Assembly: GCA_028456385.1 (NCBI GenBank)
Contig: JALNQF010000011.1
Span: 372,001-436,000, forward strand
Direction: 5' to 3'
Length of the DNA: 64,000 bases
Source: Ophiosphaerella korrae
Taxonomy: Eukaryota; Ascomycota; Dothideomycetes; Pleosporales; Phaeosphaeriaceae
Part shown: positions 1 to 10,962 of the stretch, piece after piece
Numbering within the stretch: position 1 is the stretch's first letter
Layout of the letters: every line of letters starts with the position of its first letter
Translations under genes and position numbers: made by a program
The notes under the pieces: generated by a model
Databases searched by the model: none
Told to the model about the DNA's origin: nothing
What the model saw: only the letters and a program-made list of their open reading frames with translations

Positions 1-1776
1 GCTGCATTTTGGCAGATAGGATCGATTAACCAAGGACGGTAGCCAAAGTCCTAAACTCTCAACACCATATTGAGCGTGACAGTTCGGCTAGTTATAGGTA
101 CGACCGCTTCACGGAATGGGCCCCAATCTGGGATTCGATGCACGAGCGGTTATTCACCTGGGCCAAGCATACTTTGGCCCTGAAAAAAAAAAAGTATGCT
201 GCATACCTATCTGGTAATTATGATAACTTGATGGAATCGCCCTGATATCCATTTAAGTCTACAGTACCGAGTCCATACGGCCATATCGGTCCCTGTGGCC
301 CGAAGGAAGCGAACGTGCGTTTTTTTTTTGTGACGGCCGGGAGGTTCGTTGCATACAAGTTAGCCAGTTGCCTAATTGGTCGTGCGGGAAGGTTGATTGT
401 TCAGTGGTACTACAAAGTATGACGTTCTACGAATACTCGCTTTACACCTACAGGCTAGATGGTTTGAATTTGAAGGTAGCAGGTAGTGTTGGTTGAAGGT
501 ACTCGACATTCACAACTGGGCAAACTGTAAAATAGTCGTAAGTTATTCAAGTGTGCAGCGAGGTCTTGCGATTGCCGGTCGGCCAAGTCAGCCAACCTAG
601 ATCCAATAATTATCCTTGAGTCTTTCAAGCCTTTCGAGCCAGCATGATGCCAAAGAAGGTACACGGACTAATTGGGCGCCTACATCCTGGGTGGTTGTGC
701 CTAAGCGATACTACATGAACCATGAGGAACCTAAACAACCACGTGGGGCGCGTAGCTTTATACGTTCAACCTTTTAATGCAAAGATTGCACGCGGCCAAA
801 GTAACAGAGGCATGATATCAGTCTCGTGTCGGGGACATGTGAAATGAATAATGTAGTAGATAGGAGCATGGGCTAATAGGGGGGGGGGGGGGGGCAGATC
901 ATGCTAGGCAGTGGAGCCGAGGCACGCAATAGGCTAGTCGATCCTGTCTTTCGCGACGCGCATGTGCCACAGTTCCACAACTCCCTCGCTACCAACCCCC
1001 GCCCCCAGTAGATATGGGAAATCGCTTTGCTTGCTAAAATTACCACTGCATAGACTTTGAGATTGTTGCTTCTCTCCAAGCAGGTCGAAGATTCTTCCGG
1101 TTGAAGAACGTCGACCTTTGCCGTGTCAACCGACTGCACCTTGTCCGAGGAGCTGCAACTCCGGTCTTCTCGGTGCAGACTTCCACTTTCAACGACGGAA
1201 AACCTCTCGTCTTGGCCAGGTCTATCACCGCGACAGGGGCAGTTGGTCAGATGGTACCTTTTTCAATATTGGAAAGGCTTTGCTGGATAGCCTCCGTACG
1301 GTGTTTTGAACCTCCCCAATTGCCCACATTTACCACCATAAATGCATTTCCAGGAATCAACGGTTTTCGGCTTTGTTGTTGTTGTCAGCAACATGAGTTA
1401 CGCGTTGTAGCCATTACGTGTCACTTGTATGTTTACAGATGCTTCTACATTTTAACCGGTATAAACATGCATCTCAGCCTTGACCTCCCCTATTCAGTCA
1501 TTTCGCTTGGCCGACTCTTTGCTCGGCGCATTGCTAAACCTAGTCTTTGTATCGTCCGGCTGACTATCGCTATACCACAAAACAACTTTAGTGCGCAATC
1601 CAATCCTAGAAAGAACGTGGACTAGAGATCTCATGCGCCGAATGCGGGGTTACAAGTCATGGCGTAGGGCAAGTATATGTTCAGTGCGTCCGCCCAATTT
1701 GGGTCGATACCCAGGCGTACTTCCGTTGCCTGCTACCATACTGTCACTCCTTACTCTTAGTGGTCATTCTTTCATC
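1..1776. other. Intergenic, no gene recognised
   Basis: Short open frames exist on both strands but none shows a domain, signal peptide or plausible splice structure. The stretch contains a run of about 16 G residues near 881-897 and several A or T runs of 8-11. The last few hundred bases must include the promoter of the beta-glucosidase gene that starts at 1777. Confidence 0.6.
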
Positions 1777-4585
1777 ATGCTTTCTTTGGCTCTGCTTGGT
1801 ATCTCGTCCATCGCCTCTGGGGCTGCCATTGACCGACGCGATGCTGTACCTCCAGGTTATGTGGCACCACCGTATTACCCTGGTCAGTCTTTTCTCAAGA
1901 CTTCTTCATACTCGTTTCAGTGTTGATATGTTATGTAGCTCCGCATGGAGGTTGGATTTCAAGCTGGAGCGAGAGCTACCGAAAGGCCGCTCTGCTCGTA
2001 TCAAACATGACCCTTGCAGAGAAGACCAATGTGACTTCCGGAACTGGCATTTTTATGGGTCGCTGTGTCGGAAACACTGGCAGCGCTCTAAGAGTCGGCA
2101 TCCCGCAGCTCTGTTTACAAGTAAGATTCATAAAGTAGTCATATTCTGCATCCATTGATCGGCTCAGGATGGTCCTCTCGGAGTCCGGAACACAGACCAC
2201 AATACGGCCTTTCCGGCTGGTATTACTGTGGGCGCGACATTCGACAAAGATCTGATGCACCGCCGTGGTGTGGCAATCGGCGAAGAGTTCCGTGGAAAAG
2301 GCGTCAACATCCATCTCGGACCCAGCGTCGGTCCTTTGGGTAGGAAACCACGTGGAGGTAGAAGTAAGTGTGATCGTAATGCACGCCACTTTTTTCAAAA
2401 TTAACAGGGTTTAGATTGGGAGGGTTTCGGCTCCGACCCTGTCCTGCAGGCTTTCGGAGGTGCATTGTCTATCGAGGGTATCCAGAGTGTCGGTGTTATT
2501 GCTACCATCAAGCATTTGATTGCCAATGAACAGGAAATGTACCGCATGTACAATGTTGCGAAGCCCGGAATTTCTTCCAATTTGGATGATAGGTCTCTGC
2601 ACGAGCTCTACCTTTGGCCTTTTGCCGAAGGCGTGCGCTCTGGTGTAGGTGCCGTTATGATCGCCTACCAAGCTGTAAGGATTGTTGCATGAAGGTTACG
2701 TGATATTTGCTAACAACACTAGGTCAACGGATCAGCTTGCTCCCAGAACAGTTATTTGATCAATGGAATCTTGAAAGATGAGCTTGGCTTCCAGGGCTTT
2801 GTCATGTCCGATTGGCTTGCACAGATCTCTGGTGTCGCTTCATCATTGTCCGGCCTGGATATGAACATGCCTGGTGACAGGCATGACATTCCGCTCGTTC
2901 TTGGTGGTTCTTGGTGGATGTATGACCAAAGCCGCGCAATTCTGAACGGATCGATTCCAGTCGATCGTCTCGATGACTCGGTCACCCGTATTCTTGCAGC
3001 ATATTTCCAGATGGGCCAAGATCAAAATTATCCCCGCCCCAATTTTGATACTAACACGGCAAATGCCGAGGGTCCACTATACCCTGGAGCTCTCTTCTCG
3101 CCGTCTGGTGTCGTTAATGAATTTGTTGATGTACAGGGAAATCATGCAGAGGTTGCCCGCGATATTGCTCGCGATGCTATCACATTGCTCAAGAACAGCG
3201 GCAACGCACTCCCTCTGGCTCGCAACACAACCCTCAAGATCTTTGGTACAGATGCAGAAAAGAATCCAGACGGTATCAACTCCTGCGCTGACCAAGGATG
3301 CAACAAGGGCACTTTGGGCATGGGCTGGGGTAGCGGCTCTGCTAAGTATCCTTACATGAACTCGCCAATTGACGGCTTCAAGAAACGTGGGGCGAACTAC
3401 AAGTTCTTCAACACCGATTCCTTCCCCAACGATTCGGCTCCATCGCTCAATGACACTGCTGTTGTCTTTGTCACAGCTGATTCGGGAGAGAACTACATCA
3501 CTGTCGAAAACAACCCTGGCGACCGAACCTCTGCCAATCTCAACTTGTGGCACAACGGAGACAAGCTGATCAAAGATGTGGCTGCTAAATACTCAAACGT
3601 CATCGTCGTCGTTCACACAGTTGGTCCTATACTTATGGAAGAGTGGCACGATCTCCCTTCCGTAAAGGCTGTTCTTTTCGCCCATTTGCCAGGCCAGGAA
3701 GCTGGAGATTCCCTGATGGATGTCCTTTACGGCGATGTTTCGCCCTCTGGTCACCTCCCCTATACTCTACCCAAGTCCGAATCTGACTACCCACAATCAC
3801 TGAGCCTCATTGGCTATCAAGTCGGCCAGCCCCAGGACACATTCACTGAGGGCCTTTACATTGACTACAGACATTTCAACAAGGCAAATATTAAGCCACG
3901 ATATGCTTTTGGTCACGGTCTCAGCTACACTAGCTTCTCCTTTTCCAGCGCCACCATCTCCGCCGTTACGCCACTCACAAGCACACCACCAACCCGTGCT
4001 GCAAAGGGGGCTACCCCTAGCTACTCGACTGCCATTCCCGCTGCCTCCGAAGCTTACTGGCCCCAGAACTTCCCCAACCGCATCTGGCGCTACCTCTACT
4101 CCTGGCTCGAGAAAAACGACGCCGACAACGCCGTCAAGGACCAGTCTAAGAAATACCCTTATCCAGAAGGCTACTCCAACGTGCAAAAGCCCGGCCCCAA
4201 AGCCGGCGGCGCGCAAGGCGGCAACCCGGCCCTCTTCGACGTCGCCTACGACATCTCCGTCACCGTCACCAACACGGGAAGCCGCGCCGGCAAAGCTAGC
4301 GCCCAGCTCTACGTCCGGTTCCCCGCCTCCAGCTTCGACACCCCCATCATCCAACTGCGCGACTTCGAGAAGACGGGCACCCTTGCGCCCGGCGCGAGTC
4401 AGACGCTGAAGTTGAGGGTCACCAGGAAGGACCTGAGTGTTTGGGACGTTGTGTCGCAGGACTGGGTTATTCCGAATCCTGCCGACGATTATGGGATTTG
4501 GATTGGTGATAGCTCGGATAATTTGCATTTGAGGTGTGGGACGGCGGGAGGGAGTTGCGCAGGTAATCAGACGAGCCCGGTGTGA
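1777..4585 (+). CDS. Secreted GH3 beta-glucosidase
   Basis: Glycoside hydrolase family 3 enzyme that releases glucose from the non-reducing end of cellobiose and related beta-glucosides, expected outside the cell. Exons: 1777-1882, 1939-2120, 2168-2363, 2415-2674, 2723-4585; the phases close and give 868 residues, the usual size for fungal BglA/Cel3A-type enzymes. The product starts with a signal peptide ([17 protein letters not shown]). Visible motifs are [12 protein letters not shown] around residue 160, KHLIANEQE, the nucleophile Asp of GFVMSDW near residue 278, and SGENY with a Glu near 504 in the position of the usual acid/base. A fibronectin-III-like C-terminal domain begins around [18 protein letters not shown]. 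Intron 3 was fixed by the need to give GGRNWEGF. The reading is intact. Role in plant cell-wall breakdown is inferred from the family. Confidence 0.93.
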
Positions 4586-4644
4586 GGGGAGGGTGTGTCG
4601 TGTAAATAGTGGATACTCCGGAATTGCATCTCTCGTATGCTGAT

Positions 4645-4685
4645 TGTTGGGCGTGCTGTGCTGTGCTGTGCTGTGCTGTTTGTGC
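4645..4685. repeat. Pentanucleotide TGTGC microsatellite in 3' UTR
   Basis: Five near-perfect copies of a GTGCT/TGTGC unit lie about 65 bases after the stop of the beta-glucosidase, in its likely 3' untranslated region. Useful only as a length-variable marker. Confidence 0.8.
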
Positions 4686-4828
4686 TAGCTTGCGGTGATG
4701 GGTTATATAGTCTAGTCCACCCAGACTGGACTCAGAACCCCCATCGCTGCTGTAATGCAAGTTAAAGTGGGAAATAGGTCACGCCAAATGTAACAGCCAG
4801 GCGACACTTGATACACAGCGCCTTTCTT

Positions 4829-5083
4829 TTATGTAATACGCACCAACGCGGATGCCTCTGCTCCAGTGAGCCAACTCTCTAGCTCAACCACGACTCTCAC
4901 AGCATCGATATCTTTACGCAAGAGAGAGTGGTGTGTGTGTGTGTGACAAGCCGCGTCACCACATTCGTAGGGGAGTTTCTTTTTTTTCCAACACACGTTG
5001 CGAGGTTCGCGCATGTCGATACCACCTCGTTTCGAGTTTTGATAATGACCGCAGGAATAGAACGTCGTAGTGGGGTCACACAT
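4829..5083 (-). CDS. Possible small Cys/His-rich protein
   Basis: An 84-residue open frame on the minus strand begins MCDPTTTFYSCGHYQNS. It has five Cys, with a C-G-H motif and further Cys at about residues 31, 41 and 46. Many Dothideomycete genomes carry small proteins that open with Met-Cys and a C-x-H motif, and this one resembles them in style only. Part of the frame (HTHTHH) is encoded by a GT microsatellite at about 4931-4945, which weakens the case. No splice structure or promoter supports it. It could be an unexpressed frame. Confidence 0.25.
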   Translation of the reverse strand: MCDPTTTFYSCGHYQNSKRGGIDMREPRNVCWKKKKLPYECGDAACHTHTHHSLLRKDIDAVRVVVELESWLTGAEASALVRIT

Positions 5084-5570
5084 TATGAATAAGAGCTTCG
5101 TTTGGGCATCTACGCGAGACTGGACTCACTGTAATGATAACGCAATCATGCTCGACACATCCCGGCCACGGCATCAGCTACAAGCTCCAGCTACAGGCCA
5201 GCCACTCGGCTCTTCCTAGCTGCGCTGTATAGATAACCAACAACGTTGATTATTGGAGTAGAACAGTATATATTGTTCAAGGGCCCTTCGGGCCCTTAGC
5301 TCCCCCGGCTTACGCGCTCGTGCAGCCACGGCCTGCAGCCTGGCCTGCGATTTTGATGTTCTGCTTACACGGCCCCTGCCCATTTACCAGCCTAGTCTAA
5401 ATCCGGCGTATATCTATACTAAAATGTAAGCTAGGATGTATATTTTTGATTACCGGTATCTCAACCCAATGGATATATATTGGATACACCGCCTAGCATA
5501 CAGGCTTTCTTGCCTGGGTGCTGCTCTCCTTGTACCGTGTTTGCTCGCGACCTGGGCCACCCCGCGACCC
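5084..5570. other. Intergenic
   Basis: No gene recognised. It holds a GGGCCCTTCGGGCCC inverted repeat at about 5281-5295 and GC-rich sequence running into the left arm of the inverted-repeat element at 5571. Confidence 0.5.
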
Positions 5571-5917
5571 GGGCCCAGCTCAGAAACCACCAAACATCGC
5601 AAAAAAACTATACGTTAGTTCTCAACAGTAGCTAAGTGATAAATTCCAAGATTTTGCTATAAGCCTCGTATACCTACTTCGAAGCTCCTATTAAATTCCT
5701 AAGATAATAGGCCTAGGTTTTGGATAGTTTTAGCTAGTTTTAGCTAGTTTTAGCCTCCAATTCTAGGCCAAATTGCTGTACCTCTAGAACTATTTATCAA
5801 ATTACCTTCTAATAGTCTTTAAAATAGCTGTGCAAAGTTTTAGGAGACACTATTAAGCTATTGCCGAGATATTAACGTGTAGTTTTTGCGATTTTTGGTA
5901 GTTTTTGAGCTGGGCCC
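5571..5917. mobile_element. 347-bp inverted-repeat element (MITE-like)
   Basis: The outer arms 5571-5633 and 5855-5917 are inverted copies of each other over about 62 bases at roughly 80 percent identity. Both start GGGCCCAGCTCA at their outer ends and both contain a CGCAAAAA...ACGTTA segment. Weaker similarity seems to continue further inward. The 220-base interior is AT-rich, has no coding potential, and includes three tandem TAGTTTTAGC-type units around 5729-5756. The size, arms and lack of a transposase fit a non-autonomous DNA transposon. The exact ends are uncertain because CCTGGGCC also occurs at 5551, and no clear target duplication was found. Confidence 0.6.
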
Positions 5918-6368
5918 AGGCCACCAATCAACACATTACGTCAGTAAGGCAGCATTTAAACTTTTGCTTTCAGCCCAGACTTAGCGAAGTGCAACGTGGA
6001 GCATTCTTCTTGGAAGTTTACCCTCCCTGCCTTCACTTATCGGCCTATATCACTGCTGGGTAAATTGCCGATCGCTGCGGACATCGGTTGGACGTGCATA
6101 ATTTCACATGCAAAAGGTGAGATGACCCGACATGCCCGTGAAGCTTAGGATCTTGGCACAACTGTGTTACACCAGCATGGGTGCTTACGTGGACAGGCCG
6201 ACTGACCACCAAGATCGGTGTGACACTGAAAAGGAGCTCCCCCCGCACTTATGCGATGGTGATCTATCGCAACTAGCTGGATGTCTTATTGAGCTAAGAG
6301 TTAAGTAGACCTACTTCAAACTCGGCTGTTCAAAAATTTATTCCCTCCTTGATAACTCAATGCTTACA
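5918..6368. other. Intergenic, upstream of the kelch gene
   Basis: No gene recognised. The 3' part should hold the promoter of the gene that starts at 6369. Confidence 0.5.
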
Positions 6369-8454
6369 ATGGGCTGTTTCGGAGCAGGGATCTGCTTGCA
6401 TGTTCTCTTTCTTTTCTTCCTAGCCTACTGTATAGCGCAGGCCGAAGACAACGGAATTGATATCGTTCGAGATAGGTGTACACGCTGGCATCATTCCTGT
6501 TCGTAAAAAAAAAAATCTAGTCTAATCCTAAATCCTGCTGTACTTATTGTTCCTTCTAGCCATGCTAAGAGACAAATCTGTTTTCGTGGATGGCGGGGTG
6601 CAGCTATATCGCGTAAATGGAAGCACTTGGCTCGGATTTAGTAAGTTACGCACCCTAAAGTTGTGGTCACTTATATATCTTATGTGTAGGCAAATATATC
6701 TTTGAGATAGACATGAGTGCGCCATGGGACGCAACCACCAATTTAACTGAGAAAAGGATTGGGCGGTTTGGGAACACAAAGATGAGCGCCAACCCCCCAA
6801 ACATGGTCAGAGGCGCCCTCTACCGAGGTCTTCTCAAAGATCGGAGACTCTTCACTTTCGGAGGCTCTACTTTCCTAGCTAACCAAAGTGACCCGGATTG
6901 GAAACAACCAGACTCGGACCAATACTCGATGTGGTCGTATGATACCGAAGCAATGGTATGGGACCAATATGATTTAACCTATGCTATACCCCGGCGTCCA
7001 AATTGGGGCGCAGTGACCGAAGCAATTTCTCTCGGCATTGCTTTCTTTTTGAACGGGCAAGTCGATCGCGGCGCCTCATACGTCTTGTACTCTATGACAG
7101 AGTACGTCAACGGCACCGTGTCAAATGAGACCTATAACCAAATCGCATACCTCGGAGGAATGATTATCATCGACCTAGCCACGCAAATTGCAAGAAACGT
7201 GTCGACGGACACATTAGGCGCCCCCCGCGTAGGTGGCGGTTTAGTACACGGTCTGAAATTTGGAAAGTCGATTAACGGCACTCTGGTGACATTTGGAGGT
7301 ATGCGAAGTGCAAGCGATAAGAACAATACTTTCAATAATGGCGTTCTGGTATATTATTGCTTGGCAGATTCTTAGTTCTGTGCTAACGCACGTAGATCGA
7401 CTTTAGCACCATTTCTTTGTGCGATACATTCAATGAACATGATGTAATTTGGTTCAACCAATCCACTTCGGGCGAAACGCCTCCCCCACGCGTCGACTTT
7501 TGTGTCCTCCCAGGGATCAAATCTGCAAAAGACAACTCTAGTCACAATGTGTCCGCGCCCTGATAAGGACAGCCTTGGATTACTATCTGACTTTTTAATA
7601 GATACATCTATGGAGGATATGATCCAATACGATCCATCATGTACAGCGACGTCTACGTCCTCTCATTGCCATCCTTCACCTGGACAAAACTATACTCCGG
7701 CAATAATCCTAAGTTCGGCCATACATGCCACACTGCCGGTCCGCGGCAGATGATGACCGTTGGAGGATCACTTGATGCGGAAATGTACGCGGTAGAAACA
7801 AGCGGCCGGCTCCCGAACCTTACCACCATGAAATGTGATCAGTCGGGAGGTGTGGCTTTGTTTGATTTGAGCAACCTCACATGGAGTTCATCCTTCAATC
7901 CTTACGCTCCAGAGTACCAAGTCCCTCAGAAAGTAGTAGACGTAATAGGTGGATCGTCAGTGCCCAGACCGTTTGTTCTCTTCCTATGATAGTATTGTCT
8001 GACAATCTGCAGAGGATACGGAGGTGCCACCTTGAAAGAGCCAGTTGGTGGTTTTGCTCACGCTGCGATCTCGACCATGTTCAATCCTCCTCCTCCTCCT
8101 CCTCCTCCTACGACGAGTGTTTCTACTCCGGCGCGTGCCAGCCTCAAAAAAGATAATCATGACTATATTGCTGGTGCAGTTGTTGGATCCGTAGCAGGGA
8201 TGGCTATAATCGTGGGTTTGATTGCTTTTGCCCTGCGTCAGAGAAGAAGAAGAATAACAATTCCTTTCGAACTGTCCGGTGAATCCTCAATGAACAAGAA
8301 GAATAAGGCAGCTCAACGCAGGGAACTCCCAGCGCAGGATGTGCCGGTAGAACTTCCTGTGGATCAGAATACCGCTGAACTACATGAAAAGGGAGGGGAT
8401 AGGACGACACTGACTAGTCCTGTTGAGCTATCAGCTGATAAAGCTTCATATTAG
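6369..8454 (+). CDS. Secreted/membrane-anchored kelch-repeat protein
   Basis: Beta-propeller protein with an N-terminal signal peptide and a single C-terminal membrane anchor. Proposed exons: 6369-6498, 6560-6640, 6690-7348, 7396-7550, 7602-7955, 8013-8454; all phases close and give 606 residues. Kelch-type blades are seen as SVFVDGGVQLYRV, RRLFTFGGST, VTFGGMRS, YIYGGYDP...YVLSLPSFTW and HTCHTAGPRQMMTVGG. A run of eight prolines follows VGGFAHAAI, then a transmembrane helix at about residues 511-533 (AGAVVGSVAGMAIIVGL) and a basic stop-transfer stretch RQRRRR, leaving a cytosolic tail of about 70 residues. Donor sites at 6499 (GTTCGT) and 7551 (GTCCGC) are weak and were chosen because they restore frame and kelch motifs. 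The topology resembles fungal cell-surface kelch proteins of unknown role. Confidence 0.8.
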
Positions 8455-9156
8455 ATAGCAGTAAGAAAATGTATTCCACAAGTAAGTAACTTACCCATTA
8501 GCCTTCTATAGCTTTATATAAAAATTGACTTTAGTTGCCTAATAAGGACATACTTCTCGAGCTTAGCGAAATCTTCAAGTTGGGCTTATAATCGTGTTTT
8601 AATGTAGTTCTAGCGTATCATTATAGTACGGCCGTACGGGGGGGGGGGGGGGGTACTTGAAGGTCGACGCAGGAAGTTTTACGCTTAGGACCTGCTTTTG
8701 GTGATTTTAAACCAAGCTAACAAACTGTATATTTGCTCCGTTGCAGGGTAATTGCGCGTTCCTAGGCTAAGGCATTGGAGTTGACAAATAATTTATCAAT
8801 AATACCTCGAAGAGGTGGCTCTAGATGGTAAAAGGCAAGCCCACTTTATCTACGGCGGATACTGCTAGCCTCGGCACGTCTGTTCCTCGAAAACAGCAAC
8901 TATTTAGCGCTTCTCGCTAGGGGCACCAGGCAAAGGCCTACCTTGCAATCGGGCGATGTGATGCTTTAAATATCCCGCATCTTCTTTCAATTACTAATAA
9001 GAGCCCCTCGACTTCTAAGATTTTAATTGGTTGTTGAAACTTGTTTCAGCGCTTCCTGCAAGCTCGCTGTTTATTGGGTGGCGCCCTAGCTTTCTCTGTT
9101 TTCGAACCGAATAATGTTGTAATTCACAAGTCGAGGCACTTGTCGCGACTGCCAGG
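8455..9156. other. Intergenic with a poly-G tract
   Basis: No gene recognised. A run of about 17 G residues lies at 8638-8654 next to CGTAC. The rest is moderately AT-rich and carries no domain in any frame. Confidence 0.5.
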
Positions 9157-9348
9157 TTATGTTGCAAAATTCCAAGAAAAGATGGCACGATCTTCGCTGA
9201 CGGTGAATGACTTGACGCTTGACTCATTGTCCTTGGGCTTGCAGGTGTAGGTACCGGCGCGGGTCGCCAGGCCATTGCTACTCTCAGGCAGAGCGAAGAT
9301 AGGAGCAGCGGCGAGGGCCAAGGGGAGGATGGTCTTGGTGAAGTACAT
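9157..9348 (-). CDS. Candidate small secreted protein
   Basis: A 63-residue minus-strand frame opens with a clear signal peptide (MYFTKTILPLALAAAPIFA) followed by LPESSNG and a mature part that includes TYTCKPKDNESSVKSF. The stop comes after WNFAT. A GT...AG intron could start within the codon following SFT (GTCAGC) and end at CCTGGCAG near 9150, which would replace the last residues and extend the protein by about 18 amino acids; this cannot be decided here. Small size and secretion signal are the features people look for in effector candidates, but there is only one Cys and no recognised domain. It may also be a remnant of a longer gene. Confidence 0.35.
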   Translation of the reverse strand: MYFTKTILPLALAAAPIFALPESSNGLATRAGTYTCKPKDNESSVKSFTVSEDRAIFSWNFAT

Positions 9349-9474
9349 TCTGAAGGTAGTTTTGAACGACGCAATAGTGGATTTTGAAGATTGGACAATT
9401 AATGAGAGAAAATGTTGCTGTTCTGCTTGGATGAAAATCTATCTTGGTCGAGAAAGAAGCGCCTTCTTGTAAGC

Positions 9475-9968
9475 TTTGGATCGCAAAATAGTAGCTCTAT
9501 GGTATCACATATGAGACATTATAAAGGAGGCTTTTTGATAATTCAGGAGTAGGGGAGAGGTACTGATCCTATTGCGTGTCTCGGGGAACTACACAGCATC
9601 ATGTCTGGTGGATTGAGATCAGCCACCAGCTGGCTGAAGATCTTACGATTAGGTAGAGTGTCAAATTCCACTGTGCGGGAGCTGAGCCCAATGGCCCCAG
9701 GGTGGTGACGTGCACCATCGGTGATCTGGTATATATTACCCTTGCCGCACCTTGTGCCAAATTTGGGCGCGTGAAGTTTCAGACTTTGTTTGGTATACTT
9801 ACTAAGTGACGTCACATGCGTCCCCTTGTGTTCGGCAACAATATTACCTGCAAAACCCTGTGCGTCTTGAAATCCCATCCGTTATGTAGGGTAGCTATAA
9901 TTGCATTTTCTTTAATTAATGTATACTGCCATCGTTTCCTCGCATACTCTGACCACATGTCAGTAACC
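9475..9968. other. Intergenic
   Basis: No gene recognised. A TATA-like ATTATAAAG stretch lies at 9518-9526; the right part should contain the promoter of the pseudogene that starts at 9969. Confidence 0.5.
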
Positions 9969-10962
9969 ATGGCTACCGGAATAGCAACTCGGTTGCCCTT
10001 GGACGTCTCCCTTCACCAAGACAGCACCGACCCAGATGTCGTCTTCTGCAAGACGCTCCTACAAGCGCTAGCCGACGGCACCAAAGATGCAGCTAAAGCC
10101 GCTCAAGACCTCGATACCTGGGTGACGGGCAAGTCTACGCGCCGGCTGGAGGAGCTTCGCAGCCGACCCGAGCTCAGAAAGACGACCCACAGAGCCTTGA
10201 GTCGCGCAAGCACATCCAACGCCAGCGGCTATGTCGAACGCTTCTTCTAGGGCTTCCTGAGCCTGTGCGCTATCTTCCCGCCGCACCACGTGGGCCAGAC
10301 GCGTGTGATTGTGTTCCTCGAGGCGTTGATGGAGATGCCCGCACACCAGGCTCCAGATTCATTCTCATTCCCCAATGCCCATGATTTGAGCGACGTTGAC
10401 GGCATCACGCTCTGGCCGCGCGGGGTGATTGATCCAGACACGTTTCGTGTGCACGCTGCAGGTATGCCTACTTTCTCGGCCAACAATCATGTTCAGGGAT
10501 ACTTTTCTCAACTCTGTACCTGCAGAAATCGACCACGTAGGTTCTGGCCTCGAGGCCTCGGACGGTGAAGCTGGTGTGCATTGGCGGAATTACTAGTCTA
10601 CCCTGGCGCGCATCACCATGACTGGGTTTAGCGACTGCTCGATCCTCTGCAGCCTGCGCGGCATCCTGCTACAAGGCAACAAGTACACGCTCCCGACCCC
10701 GAACGCACAGGCAGAGACGCGGCCCGCCGGCATGGGGGGCCGGATCCACGCTGCAGTGCAGTGGCTTGTGAGAGCCAACCAGGCGCGTTGGGTGTACCAA
10801 CGGCGCAGTGAGAAGGAGAAGACGGACAAGGGAAACCCGCAGGATACGTGGAGCAGGGAAAATTGGATGATCTGGAAGGCGCGGCTCGAGTTTTATCAGG
10901 GCGACCACCGTGTCGAGCCGGCGGGAAAAGCCCTGAAGCAGATGATGACGGTGGAGGCATGA
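9969..10962 (+). pseudogene. DUF3632-like fungal gene with two in-frame TAG stops
   Basis: Two exons, 9969-10461 and 10526-10962, joined by a 64-nt GT...AG intron, would give about 309 residues, the normal size for fungal DUF3632-like proteins of unknown function. The pattern RVIVFLEALMEMPAH, then LWPRGVIDPDTFRVHA, then a long helical C-terminal half (VQWLVRANQARWV, WSRENWMIWKARLEF) is what suggests the family. The frame is cut by TAG at 10248-10250 (after ERFF) and TAG at 10594-10596 (after HWRNY). Both are one G-to-A step from TGG, and no frameshift is visible. Family assignment is from memory of the sequence style, so moderate. If translated, only the first 93 residues would be made. Confidence 0.6.

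Noticed and set aside
1101..1625. 174-codon plus-strand open frame upstream of the beta-glucosidase
   Set aside because: No domain, low protein-like character, overlaps frames on both strands, and no splice or promoter evidence.
3797..4528. 243-codon minus-strand frame inside the beta-glucosidase
   Set aside because: Antisense shadow of GC-rich coding sequence; the plus-strand gene explains the region.
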